A stretch of DNA of 64,000 nucleotides from Bacteroidales bacterium (lineage in GTDB: Bacteria; Bacteroidota; Bacteroidia; Bacteroidales; VadinHA17): the NCBI GenBank assembly GCA_016715075.1, contig JADKBK010000002.1:186001-250000 (forward strand), read 5' to 3'. Every line of letters starts with the position of its first letter. Position 1 is the stretch's first letter. The translations under genes were made by a program, and so were the position numbers. The notes below the pieces were generated by a model. It was not told the origin of the DNA. It made no database searches and was given only the letters and a program-made list of their open reading frames with translations. Below are positions 18,564-25,853 of the stretch, in pieces.

Positions 18564-18615
18564 TTTATTTATTTTCTTTTTTTATTATTTGTTTTTCAGT
18601 GCTGGTAATCCTGAC

Positions 18616-18643
18616 AAAAAGGCGAAACCATTTTGATTTCGCC
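18616..18643 (-). terminator. Terminator after the thioredoxin-like gene
   Basis: Perfect stem GGCGAAA / TTTCGCC (18637-18643 and 18621-18627 read on the minus strand) followed by five T's, 28 bases beyond the stop at 18672. Confidence 0.8.
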
Positions 18644-18671
18644 TTCAGATTCATTTGTTATGCAGACTAAT

Positions 18672-19070
18672 TCACCCTTTTGCATTTACTAAAGCCTCGG
18701 CAAGTTTGTTGTCGGGTTCAGCAACACTAATCTCATTTATAAGTGTTTTAGTTTTAGCATCAAAGAAATATGTCACACCAGTTCCTGTATATTTTTCCAT
18801 CACCTTATCCAATCCATATTTCTTAAGTTCTTCAGCTGATTTTTTTTCAGTTTTATCATCTGTCACATTGTTCCCGAGGAAGAGTATGGCCATGTCTTTA
18901 TTATTTGACATAAATGCTGCCATAGCTCTGTCTCCATTTGCCTTACATACCGAACACCAGTCTGCTTTGTTAATCATGCTATTTACTTTTGTTTCTGACT
19001 GAGCCATTAATGATACAGATACTGCTAAAAAAAGTACTGCGCTGATTAAAATAGATTTTACTGTTTTCAT
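18672..19070 (-). CDS. Periplasmic thioredoxin-like protein with CxxC
   Basis: 132 residues. Signal peptide ends VSLMAQ. A short thioredoxin-like core follows: INKADWCSVCKANG contains the redox pair C-S-V-C in a WCxxC setting, then AAFMSNNKDMAILFLG, and a closing GVTYFFDAKTKTLINEIS strand that in thioredoxins includes the cis-Pro loop (here TGVTYFF, no Pro). It is smaller than classic thioredoxin. It is the next gene after the sigma/anti-sigma pair on the same strand (158-base gap) and is ended by a strong terminator. Role inferred: thiol-redox reactions in the periplasm. Confidence 0.75.
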   Translation of the reverse strand: MKTVKSILISAVLFLAVSVSLMAQSETKVNSMINKADWCSVCKANGDRAMAAFMSNNKDMAILFLGNNVTDDKTEKKSAEELKKYGLDKVMEKYTGTGVTYFFDAKTKTLINEISVAEPDNKLAEALVNAKG

Positions 19071-19227
19071 CTTTTTTTAGTTTAAATGATTTTTAAATAA
19101 ATTTTTGAAATTCTTTAAACTATTAGTCGGAGAAATAGCAAAACCTGACAAAAATGAACGTTGATTTTCAATAAATTTTGGACTTAGAAATCAAATATCT
19201 GGTTGTCAGTAAGATGAAAGGATGTTA

Positions 19228-19512
19228 TTATTCCTTTTCAGTGACATTTCGATCTGCTTCTTCAATTTTTCTAATCAGATCTTTTTTGAAGTTGCTTAAG
19301 TCAACCGACAATTCTTCTTTGTTGGGATGTCCTTCCATGGCTTTATGCAGAATTTTGGTTTGCTTTTCGTATAATGTGCAGGCATCACACATCATTTTAT
19401 GCATCTTTAATCTGATCTTTTCGGATAAAGAAAGTTTGAAAAGAAGCTTCTTCTCGATCAGTTCGGTTGCCTTGAGACACGATAAGAACATTTTATTCAT
19501 TAACTTTTTCAC
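19228..19512 (-). CDS. Anti-sigma factor-like protein with His/Cys motif
   Basis: 94 residues (Met at 19512; Met at 19500 also possible). MFLSCLKATELIEKKLL...IRLKMHKMMCDACTLYEKQ has the C/H-x3-C-x2-C (HKMMCDAC) arrangement of zinc-finger anti-sigma domains (ZAS), with helices on both sides. There is no transmembrane segment, so it is a cytoplasmic anti-sigma. It begins 6 bases after the ECF sigma gene, the usual sigma/anti-sigma operon. In the ZAS group, thiol oxidation or metal loss releases the sigma, which fits the redox proteins downstream (inference). Confidence 0.75.
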   Translation of the reverse strand: MKKLMNKMFLSCLKATELIEKKLLFKLSLSEKIRLKMHKMMCDACTLYEKQTKILHKAMEGHPNKEELSVDLSNFKKDLIRKIEEADRNVTEKE

Positions 19513-19518
19513 CTTTTC

Positions 19519-20073
19519 TCAATTTTTAAACCAGTTATTTTCAACACATTCTCTTAGCTGAACTTTTGCCCTATGCATAATCTGCCATAAATTAGTAGGT
19601 GAGATGCTCAGTTCCTGACAAATTTCGTCACCGTTTTTATTTAAAAGGTATTTAAGTTTGATCGAAGCATTCCACTTTTCAGGTAACTCAGCGAGACAAT
19701 TATCGAGGATTTCTCTAAATTCCTCATTGTCCAGGAGTTCTGTTTCATCTTCATCCCAATCCTTTGGTCTTTTTTCAGTATACCATCCTCCGTCTGCATC
19801 AAAAAATGATAAAAGAGATTGATTTTCAATACCTGACGGCAGATTGATTTTTTTCCTATGGTAATCTATTATTTTATGATTCATGATAGAGAACAACCAT
19901 GTTTCAGGAGAGCTGTCACCTTTGAAGGATTGGATTTTCTCCACGGCAGCCAGAAATGTATCCTGAACCAGGTCTTTGCGGAGTTCGGTATCAGATACCT
20001 TATGAAACGCCCAGGAATACAGTTCCTTAGTATAAGTTTCGACCCATTGTGTTAACCTGTTGTCTCCTGACAT
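19519..20073 (-). CDS. ECF RNA polymerase sigma factor
   Basis: 184 residues. Region 2: LYSWAFHKVSDTELRKDLVQDTFLAAVEKIQSF and ETWLFSIMNHKIIDYHRKK. A ~40-residue acidic linker (DWDEDETELLDNEEF) follows. Region 4: LDNCLAELPEKWNASIKLKYLLNKNGDEICQELSISPTNLWQIMHRAKVQLRECVE, a helix-turn-helix for the -35 element. It directs polymerase to stress genes and is likely held by the anti-sigma product encoded 6 bases downstream. Likely targets are its own operon (thioredoxin-like) and perhaps the DsrE gene. Confidence 0.93.
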   Translation of the reverse strand: MSGDNRLTQWVETYTKELYSWAFHKVSDTELRKDLVQDTFLAAVEKIQSFKGDSSPETWLFSIMNHKIIDYHRKKINLPSGIENQSLLSFFDADGGWYTEKRPKDWDEDETELLDNEEFREILDNCLAELPEKWNASIKLKYLLNKNGDEICQELSISPTNLWQIMHRAKVQLRECVENNWFKN

Positions 20074-20330
20074 ATTTTAATAAAAACTAAAAATAGTAAT
20101 TCCTTGGATAATTGTCTGTTAGATAGAATGAATGGTTTAAGCACCCACCAGCCTGTTTTTTACCTAATAATTACTCCAAAACTCGGCAAGAATCCGGCAA
20201 CAAACAAAAAACCACTTACAATATTCTTGGTAAGTGGTAGATTATCAGCTTTCCCGTCAGGTAGAGAATCTGGCCGACCGTTAAGAAAATGCCCGGTGGA
20301 GGGCCGAGCGTAAATGGGGCTGTCTCAAAA

Positions 20331-20465
20331 ATTCTCTGTGGACCTCTGGGGTATCTCTCTGTGGTATCTCTGTTCCCGATAGCTTCCCGATAACTCCCCG
20401 ATAGCTATCGGGACGGGAGGGACTCTGTGTAAGTTCTTAATTATTTGTTACACAGAGAGCCACAG
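20331..20465. repeat. CACAGAG-type intergenic repeat with GATAGC/GGGACGGG core
   Basis: TCTCTGTGG units on one side and TTACACAGAGAGCCACAG on the other make a loose palindrome. The middle holds GATAGCTATCGGGACGGGAG at 20400-20419; the 25-base stretch 20400-20424 recurs exactly at 28315-28339. It abuts MITE copy D. Confidence 0.6.
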
Positions 20466-20604
20466 TGCATAAGCCGGAGGGGTTGACCATATTTAGCCGG
20501 TCTGATTGTCATTTGTATATTTAATTAACTAACATATATTTAACCCTGAATTATGGTGGTAAATCTATTGAGGCGGATTGTGGTTAAGGGTACCGGCTTT
20601 TGCA
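20466..20604. mobile_element. IS21-like MITE copy D
   Basis: 139 bp with TG...CA ends: TGCATAAGCCGG at the left and CCGGCTTTTGCA at the right (12-bp arms, one mismatch), extended inward by TTGACCA / TGGTTAA. Inner sequence (TCTGATTGTCATTTG, TAATTAACTAACAT, CCCTGAATTATGGTGG) is near-identical to copy E. No coding capacity. The bases 20605-20945 hold no gene I can support. Confidence 0.7.
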
Positions 20605-20945
20605 GTTTCCGGACACGTTCCACTCTTTTGATTCTGCCTGATGTCAACGGCTTAACCATTTTACTATCAACTTTTAAATTTGTTCGGGGCAAAGTCAGAT
20701 TTGTTTCGACATTCTGAATGAGAACGTTTTCAAAACTATCCTGATCCGTGATTTGAAACCCTGAAGGAAAGAACATATTGTCGCCTCGTCAGGCGCTAGG
20801 CGGTTCTCCTTTAACAGATGCGTAAGATGCTGCAGATTAATGCATTTTACAATTTATTTCAATTTTTATAGGGTGTTAATTAATAAATTATCTTATATTT
20901 AAGTTAAGAAATTTTGAAGACCATTGCCGGTTAAAATCTCATGAC

Positions 20946-21443
20946 ATGCCTGCCAATTCACAATTTCACAAAATTATTTCTGTTCTGTTGATTTACATCC
21001 TGATGACAGAGCTTTCTGGCTGTGCTTCTGTCAGATATATTCAAGGTTCTGATCTCCCGCTTAAGGAGCCTTATCCTGTAAATAAATTTCATTATTCTGA
21101 TTATTATTATTATGTCTTAGGCCGGAGATCTGATAATCCTAAGAGATATAAATCTTACCTGGTGAAAGATATCTCAGTTTCAAATGGGTACCTGATTGCT
21201 TCCAGTGAAAACGTTTTCAACAGGCGTTGGATGTCTGTGGTAATTCTTGTTAGGTCAGACTCATTGATAAAAGTAGCTTCAGACAAATCTGTTAAGATTG
21301 CCCTGGATGATATCTATCAGGTTAAAGTTCAGGAAACTGACAAGGTGATTGTATGGGGAGGTTTAATTCTTGGCTTAATCGTATCTGGTGTTCTTATGGA
21401 ATTTTTCTTTGGCTCCCATGCTGATAACGGCAACAAAATATGA
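20946..21443 (+). CDS. Lipoprotein of unknown function with C-terminal membrane anchor
   Basis: 165 residues. Leader HKIISVLLIYILMTELSGC with lipobox LSGC; a 95-residue beta-rich domain (YVLGRRSDNPKRYKSYLVKDISVSNGYLIAS, IALDDIYQVKVQETD); then a hydrophobic segment (VIVWGGLILGLIVSGVLMEFFFG) near the C-terminus. The layout resembles small Bacteroidetes lipoproteins that sense or bridge the envelope, but no named family is recognised. It lies inside the MITE-rich stretch. No operon partner. Confidence 0.6.
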   Translation: MPANSQFHKIISVLLIYILMTELSGCASVRYIQGSDLPLKEPYPVNKFHYSDYYYYVLGRRSDNPKRYKSYLVKDISVSNGYLIASSENVFNRRWMSVVILVRSDSLIKVASDKSVKIALDDIYQVKVQETDKVIVWGGLILGLIVSGVLMEFFFGSHADNGNKI

Positions 21444-21565
21444 TGGTTGACTTAAGCCGCTATGAAAAGATACCTTAGATTTTCATAATAGTGGAGGCAA
21501 TACAATATTATAAGCTGATCGGGAAGTTAACTGATTTTCATTGTAAGCGCGAAAGGTTGTAGGTG

Positions 21566-21704
21566 TGGAAAAGCCGGGAGTGTTGACCACATCTGGCCGG
21601 TAAAGGTACAGTTATCATAGATGGGTTATTAACAAGCATTTAATTCCGGCCTGTGATGGTCAATTTTCTCCGGCGCGGGGTGGTCAAATGCATGGGCTTT
21701 TCCA
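21566..21704. mobile_element. IS21-like MITE copy B, left of hicAB
   Basis: 139 bp. Left end TGGAAAAGCCGGGAG..., right end GGGCTTTTCCA, i.e. TG...CA with a 10-base terminal inverted repeat (TGGAAAAGCC / GGCTTTTCCA). Internal sites TTGACCACATCTGGCCGG, GGTCAATTTTCTCCGG and GTGGTCAA. Same orientation as copy C and closely similar (GTTATCATAGAT / ATTATCATAGAT, then AACAAGCATTTAATTCCGGCC). It ends just 22 bases before the hicA-containing frame. Confidence 0.75.
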
Positions 21705-21760
21705 GTAAGTTACCAGATTGTAAAAAGTGGGGGTTACTTCTCCCGAATTTTTAATTCTTG

Positions 21761-21792
21761 TTTTTATAATGATAGTATTTTTACTATCTTTG
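21761..21792 (+). promoter_or_regulatory. hicAB promoter
   Basis: -7 box TATCTTTG (21785-21792), exact TAnnTTTG, with TTTT at 21761-21764 as a weak -33 element 20 bases upstream. Transcription would start around 21798, downstream of the ATG at 21727, which supports a TTG start for hicA at 21820. Confidence 0.55.
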
Positions 21793-21819
21793 AAATGGCG
21801 AACAATTACCCTAATCGAT

Positions 21820-22014
21820 TTGAAAAGCTACAAGGTAAGTGAGGTTATAAAGATGCTTAAAGATGACAACTGGTATCTGGTTGCTCAAAAAGGAAGTCAT
21901 CGACAGTTTAAGCATGTTACTAAGCGTGGCAGGGTAACAATAAATGGTAAGACAAGCGATACACTGTCACAGTTTTTATTGAACAATATTTTTAAACAAG
22001 CCGGGTGGAAATGA
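21820..22014 (+). CDS. hicA: HicA-type toxin (mRNA interferase)
   Basis: The domain KVSEVIKMLKDDNWYLVAQ then KGSHRQFKHVTKRGRVTI ... NNIFKQAGWK is a complete HicA double-stranded-RNA-binding-fold toxin with the catalytic His in GSHRQF. The longer frame back to 21727 would add a hydrophobic stretch foreign to the family and starts upstream of the promoter box; TTG 21820 gives 64 residues, the usual HicA size. One departure: the common loop (P-H-P-K-K-E-L) is replaced by GKTSDTLSQF. Known role: ribosome-independent mRNA cleavage, blocked by HicB encoded 22 bases downstream. Bracketed by MITE copies B and C. Confidence 0.82.
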   Translation: MKSYKVSEVIKMLKDDNWYLVAQKGSHRQFKHVTKRGRVTINGKTSDTLSQFLLNNIFKQAGWK

Positions 22015-22036
22015 TACTTAGATAAAATTTAAAGTT

Positions 22037-22435
22037 ATGCAGACAATTACAGTAAATATTGATTGGGAAAACAATTACGGAGCGTATAGTGAGGAAGTAT
22101 CGGGTTGCATAGCAACTAATAAAACTTTGGAAGGCGTAAAACAAGCCTATACTGAAGCCCTCGAAATCCATTTGGAGGGATTGCGTGCAGACGGTGATGA
22201 AATTACTGCAGCAATGCAAGGTAAGTATAGGCTCGATTATGTTCTTAATGTCAGGGCTTTACTTCATTACTTTGAAGGGGTACTTACTCGTTCAGCTCTA
22301 TCTCGGGTAACAGGCATAAATGAGCGTCAATTGGGACATTATATTACCGGGCACCGTAAACCGCGTCCGGAACAACGCAAAAAGATTGTAGAAGGCCTTC
22401 ACCGAATTGGTAAAGAGATTAATTCTGTTGTATAG
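22037..22435 (+). CDS. hicB: HicB-type antitoxin with HTH domain
   Basis: 132 residues. The N-terminal partial RNase-H-fold (residues 1-60) includes VNIDWENNYGAYSEEVSGCIATNKTLEGVKQAYTEALEIHLEGL, the HicB inhibitor domain. The C-terminal half (75-130) holds a helix-turn-helix (LTRSALSRVTGINERQLGHYITGHRKPRPEQRKKI) for autoregulation. It neutralises HicA. The stop codon (22433-22435) lies one base before the first base of MITE copy C, a remarkably tight junction. Confidence 0.88.
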   Translation: MQTITVNIDWENNYGAYSEEVSGCIATNKTLEGVKQAYTEALEIHLEGLRADGDEITAAMQGKYRLDYVLNVRALLHYFEGVLTRSALSRVTGINERQLGHYITGHRKPRPEQRKKIVEGLHRIGKEINSVV

Positions 22436-22436
22436 A

Positions 22437-22572
22437 TGGAAAAGCCGGGAGTGTTGACCACATTCGACCGGTCAAAGTGCAATTATCATAGATATTAAAA
22501 ACAAGCATTTAATTCCGGCCAGGGAAGGTCAATTTTCTCCGGCATAGAGTGGTCAAGGGCACAGCTTTTCCA
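22437..22572. mobile_element. IS21-like MITE copy C, right of hicAB
   Basis: 136 bp with TGGAAAAGCC at the left and GCTTTTCCA at the right; internal TTGACCACATTCGACCGG, GGTCAATTTTCTCCGG and GTGGTCAA. Direct repeat of copy B. Confidence 0.75.
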
Positions 22573-22683
22573 CTTCATATACTGAATTGTATCGATGTTC
22601 AAATTACTTTATGAACTTGCATTCAACCTTAGGTCCTGGAACCTATATAATAGTAGGCAATCAACAAGTAAGAATTAAATAAG

Positions 22684-23329
22684 ATGAATAAAAATTTGCT
22701 TTACACCATTCGTATTTTACTAGTAATTAGCCTATTTCTTTGTCAATGTAGTAATAACAACCGATCAGGGGAAGACCCAATCTCTTTCAGACTCATGCAA
22801 TGCTGAGAGATTATTGAGGATTTCGATTGATCAGGAAAATGCATTCATAAACGATAGTTCTAGAAAGTATTTATGAATCGATAAAAGCTGAGCTCAAGCC
22901 TTATCTCAATACTAATTTATTGAATTCATCTATTGATACTCTTTATGTCAGTGATAGTATTTTTAATCCTTCATGTGATCCAGAATATTGTATTGCAGCT
23001 TTTAATCGTAGAGGTAATAAAATTGACACTATTCGGGTGATAATTAAAGGGAGCACATTTTTGACATTGAAAGAGAATAAATTAAATAATGTTCATATAA
23101 TACCTTTTCGCTCTTATAGAGAAAACGGACCTATAGCTTCTTCAAGAAACTCATCTAGTTTATATATCGGCTTATCTCATGTTTTTTTTTCAATAGCAGA
23201 AGGAATGAGGCAGTAGTCAAGACATTTGTCAGTATTCAACCTAGAAGGGGAATTAGTTATATTATCTACTTTAAAAATTCTAACGACCGTTGGGTTTTGT
23301 GTGATATAGATATGTATGGTATTAGTTGA
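22684..23329 (+). pseudogene. Small lipoprotein gene broken by three frameshifts
   Basis: ATG 22684 opens a lipoprotein leader (LLVISLFLCQC). The reading then jumps frame near 22785 (to DSCNAERLLRISIDQENAF), again near 22865 (to SIYESIKAELKPYLNTNLLNSS ... NNVHIIPFRSYREN) and again in or near a run of nine T's at 23182-23190 (to NEAVVKTFVSIQPRRG ... RWVLCDIDMYGIS, TGA at 23327-23329). Joined, this is a ~210-residue lipoprotein of unknown function. The ORF at 22920-23216 is only its middle part. The mixed directions of the shifts point to genuine decay. Confidence 0.6.
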
Positions 23330-23483
23330 TATTAATCGATACTTTAATTGGGCTTCTGTCGGCCACTAATTAGTTATTTTGTTATATTTCGATCTCTTGG
23401 TTACAATAGTTTTAGGTCTTGAATAGTCGTAATGTCTTAACCTCCAATAACTGAACATAATTTGAAAATCAATTTAGGTCTGA

Positions 23484-23633
23484 TTAAAGCAGTCCCTCAT
23501 TGATCCCCCATGTTTTATTCATATCCAGGCTCGCCAGATATGATCTGTGACCTGGGAGGTAGAATGACCCATTGTCTCTCCAATCTCGTCTTGTGACTTG
23601 ACAGACCGTTTTAAAGTGGTACTTTTAATATAC
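23484..23633 (-). pseudogene. C-terminal remnant of a tyrosine recombinase (integrase)
   Basis: Read on the minus strand: STTLKRSVKSQDEIGETMGHSTSQVTD, then, one frame over, YLASLDMNKTWGINEGLL and TAA at 23484-23486. This is the end of the phage-integrase catalytic domain: GH-S...VT...Y with the nucleophile Tyr in HYLASLD, as in Bacteroidetes SAM-like integrases. The Arg/His box upstream is gone; the fragment starts exactly at the border of MITE copy E (23634). Dead, but it shows that an integrating element once used this locus, ~260 bases from tRNA-Gln. Confidence 0.7.
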
Positions 23634-23769
23634 TGCATAAGCCGGAGGGCTTGGCCATATTTCGCCAGTCTGATTGTCATTTGCATATATAATTAACTAA
23701 CATTAATTTAACCCTGAATTATGGTGGTCAATCTTTTCCGGCTGAATGTGGTCAGGGGTGCCGGCTCCA
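23634..23769. mobile_element. IS21-like MITE copy E, truncating the integrase
   Basis: 136 bp, TGCATAAGCCGG at the left and GCCGGCTCCA at the right, TG...CA ends. Interior (TCTGATTGTCATTTGCATAT, TAATTAACTAACATTAATTT, CCCTGAATTATGGTGGTCAA) is a near-copy of D. Its left edge is flush with the integrase remnant. 23770-23896 is featureless. Confidence 0.7.
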
Positions 23770-23896
23770 GCCTTTCTATAAAAGGAAAGCTACTACTAAT
23801 AAAGATTAGTTTTTTTTAATACCACCCCCCGTATTGTCCCCTTAACAAGCGAACGCCCCTTCACCTGGAGTCCAAGGGGTTTGTATTATTAGTCTG

Positions 23897-23969
23897 TTGT
23901 CCCGTCAGGTCTCGAACCTGAACTCTTCTGATCCAGAATCAGACGTGTTGCCAATTACACCACGGGACA
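23897..23969 (-). tRNA. tRNA-Gln (CUG)
   Basis: Cloverleaf on the minus strand: acceptor TGTCCCG / CGGGACA with discriminator A, anticodon arm TCTGA-TTCTGGA-TCAGA with anticodon CTG, T-arm CAGGTTCGAGACCTG. CCA is not encoded. Its own -7/-33 promoter is at 23982-24012. The 3' end faces the integrase remnant, the normal polarity for an attachment site. glnS lies ~2.4 kb away on the same strand. Confidence 0.93.
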
Positions 23970-23981
23970 AATTTGAGGATG

Positions 23982-24012
23982 CAAATATATGAAAATTCCT
24001 GAAAAATCTAAA
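23982..24012 (-). promoter_or_regulatory. tRNA-Gln promoter
   Basis: Minus strand: TTTA (24009-24012), 19 bases, then TATATTTG (23982-23989), close to the consensus TTTG-N19-TAnnTTTG, 12 bases before the tRNA 5' end. Confidence 0.6.
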
Positions 24013-24067
24013 TCAGTATCAATTTTCGTGTAAAAGATTAATTATTTAATGAATAAAAGAGATTTAA

Positions 24068-24115
24068 GAACTGACACAGAGGGACACAGAGAAAATCACA
24101 GAGGGAGACAGAGAA
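24068..24115. repeat. CACAGAG-type repeat, short copy
   Basis: GACACAGAGGGACACAGAG followed by CACAGAGGGAGACAGAG. One arm of the same family as 30957, 33680 and 50082. Confidence 0.5.
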
Positions 24116-24139
24116 TTGCTAAATGATTCCCGTTAATTG

Positions 24140-24244
24140 CCATAACGCCATTACGCCCTTGCGCCCTTGCGCCTTGCGCCCTTGCGCCTTTGCGCCTTTA
24201 TGCCGTTGCGCCCTTGCGCCGTTGCGCCCTTGCGCCTTTCTGCC
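24140..24244. repeat. Minisatellite of TTGCGCC(C/T) units
   Basis: About twelve imperfect 7-9-base units (ACGCCAT, TACGCCC, TTGCGCCC, TTGCGCCT and TTTATGCCG variants) in 105 bases, G+C-rich against its surroundings. It ends exactly at the restored stop codon (24245) of the DNRLRE lipoprotein. Confidence 0.8.
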
Positions 24245-25647
24245 CTATAACGAATATTGTATTATCAGCTTCGGCCTCATAGTCGGTTCCGCATAATCAC
24301 TCGAAGCAAACCTGAACCCGGGAAACTCATCCTTCGGCCATAAGCGAAAAAGCAGCCCGTGGTCCGGAGGCAGCATGGAGCGCTCGGATTAACATACAAC
24401 CCGGTGACATCAAGCGCTGTAATATTTGAATTTCTTATAAAAGGATACAGATATACCTGGTTCATTTCAATAGTTGCCGGCTGATTATTCCAGGTCACCT
24501 TATGCTCATCCCAGGGCTCAATTATCTGCTGCAGCACTGCGCCGTAAAAGGCAACTCCCGTCGATGGATCAGTATTCATAAAAGTGCTGTCAAAGGGGAT
24601 GGGCAGATCAAATGCCAGGCGAAGAGTAACCTTTTGAATTATAGCCGATTTGGGAAGAGCCCCAAGATCAAATGAGATCAGACTCCTGTTGGAACGCATT
24701 ACAGTCAGCACAGGCTCTGTTAAAAAAGTCGTTTCGAAATATTTATAGTCTCCAAAGTTCCAGTCAGGCTGCAGGTTAGTGATCATTGCATCTTTTCCCT
24801 CTTCCGGCCCGGGCTGGAGCTCAAGAACATTATATTGCTGTCCCCAGGGGATCTTCAGTCCCAGCGGACTCTCCTTGGTGGCATTTACAAGTTCTAATGC
24901 AGAGAACTGGTATGTCTGGGAGACATAACCCTCTTTTTCAATAACAAAGGTATAGAAGTCAGACCCGCCCCTGATGATAAGGTGATTCACCTCAGGCTTC
25001 AGATCGAATGAATAGTACCATCCGTCATTCGAATATACAGTAAGCCTCGCATCTGTCAGAGTGGTGGGAGCCATTATGAGCGGATTATAGAGGTAGCATA
25101 CTGCATAAAATTCAAGTGGCTTGATTACCTGCACTCCGAAATTGGCATAACCGAAGTCAGCCGGGGTATAATTGCCAACAACAAGCACCTCGGGGACAAC
25201 ACTGGTAACAGTACCCGGAATGACACTAAAAGTAACCGGCAGCGGATCATTTGTGATATAAGCCAGGGGAGAGCCTTCAAGGGGAGATGCAAATATGACC
25301 TGTCCGGCCGGATCAATTACAATGAATTTGGTCAGATTGTATTCACCTGCCTTTATCTCGATCTTTTCACTCATGAAACCGGTCCCGAAAGCATAAACAG
25401 GTATCATCTCATCGGTGAGTACCGGAATGCCATTCAGATCCTCAATGGATACCATAAGTTGGTAGGAGGTCATCCCGGAATCGGCAGTGCCTGATTTGAC
25501 ATCACCGGCCGGGTTGTTTAGTGTGAAAGAAAACTCAGCCATCCCGGTGCCATTACTTTCCGGAGAGTTTTTCTTATTGCATGAGCTGAGGAGAACAACA
25601 GAAGAGATAACCAATACTGACACGAATAATCTTCCCGGGTTTTTCAT
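24245..25647 (-). CDS. Lipoprotein with DNRLRE-type domain, C-terminus frameshifted
   Basis: Leader VISSVVLLSSC with lipobox. Residues ~40-170 form a DUF4382-like beta domain, the middle a carboxypeptidase-like fold, and ~290-440 a DNRLRE/CBM96-type domain (SLISFDLGALPKSAIIQKVTLRL, TWNNQPATI, ALDVTGLYVN), implicated in carbohydrate or surface binding. The open frame ends at 24277 with an odd Arg/Cys-rich tail (CCLRTTGCFFAYGRR). In the next frame the expected ending reads MLPPDHGLLFRLWPKDEFPG, FRFASSDYAEPTMRPKLIIQ and YSL with a stop at 24245. One base is missing around 24370-24380 in gene sense. So the real gene most likely spans 24245-25647. Confidence 0.7.
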
Positions 25648-25720
25648 TTTAGGATGTATTAATTGGACAATCCGTTGCTGAGTCGTACAGCAAATTTATA
25701 CAAAAAATATGCCGGAATTG

Positions 25721-25801
25721 TCATATAAGTCATATAAGTCGTGCAAGTCGTGCAAGTCGTGCAGGTCGTGCAGGTCATGCAAGTCGTGCAAGTTATGCAG
25801 G
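25721..25801. repeat. 9-bp minisatellite, nine units (TCGTGCAAG type)
   Basis: Exactly nine 9-base units, two TCATATAAG then TCGTGCAAG/TCGTGCAGG/TCATGCAAG/TTATGCAGG variants. 52 bases upstream of the S23 gene start. Related to the array at 26223. Confidence 0.9.
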
Positions 25802-25853
25802 TCTATTGGGGAGATTTATTAAATTTGGATGTCAAACATAAACGCGTGCTAAA

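Noticed and set aside
20104..20313. 69-aa plus-strand ORF after the sigma gene
   Set aside because: Lies in the upstream region of the ECF operon; contains a small hairpin (CCACTTAC/GTAAGTGG) but no protein features.
20540..20776. 78-aa minus-strand ORF overlapping MITE copy D
   Set aside because: A third of it is MITE sequence; no family, leader or upstream signal; probably chance or a worn-out gene end.
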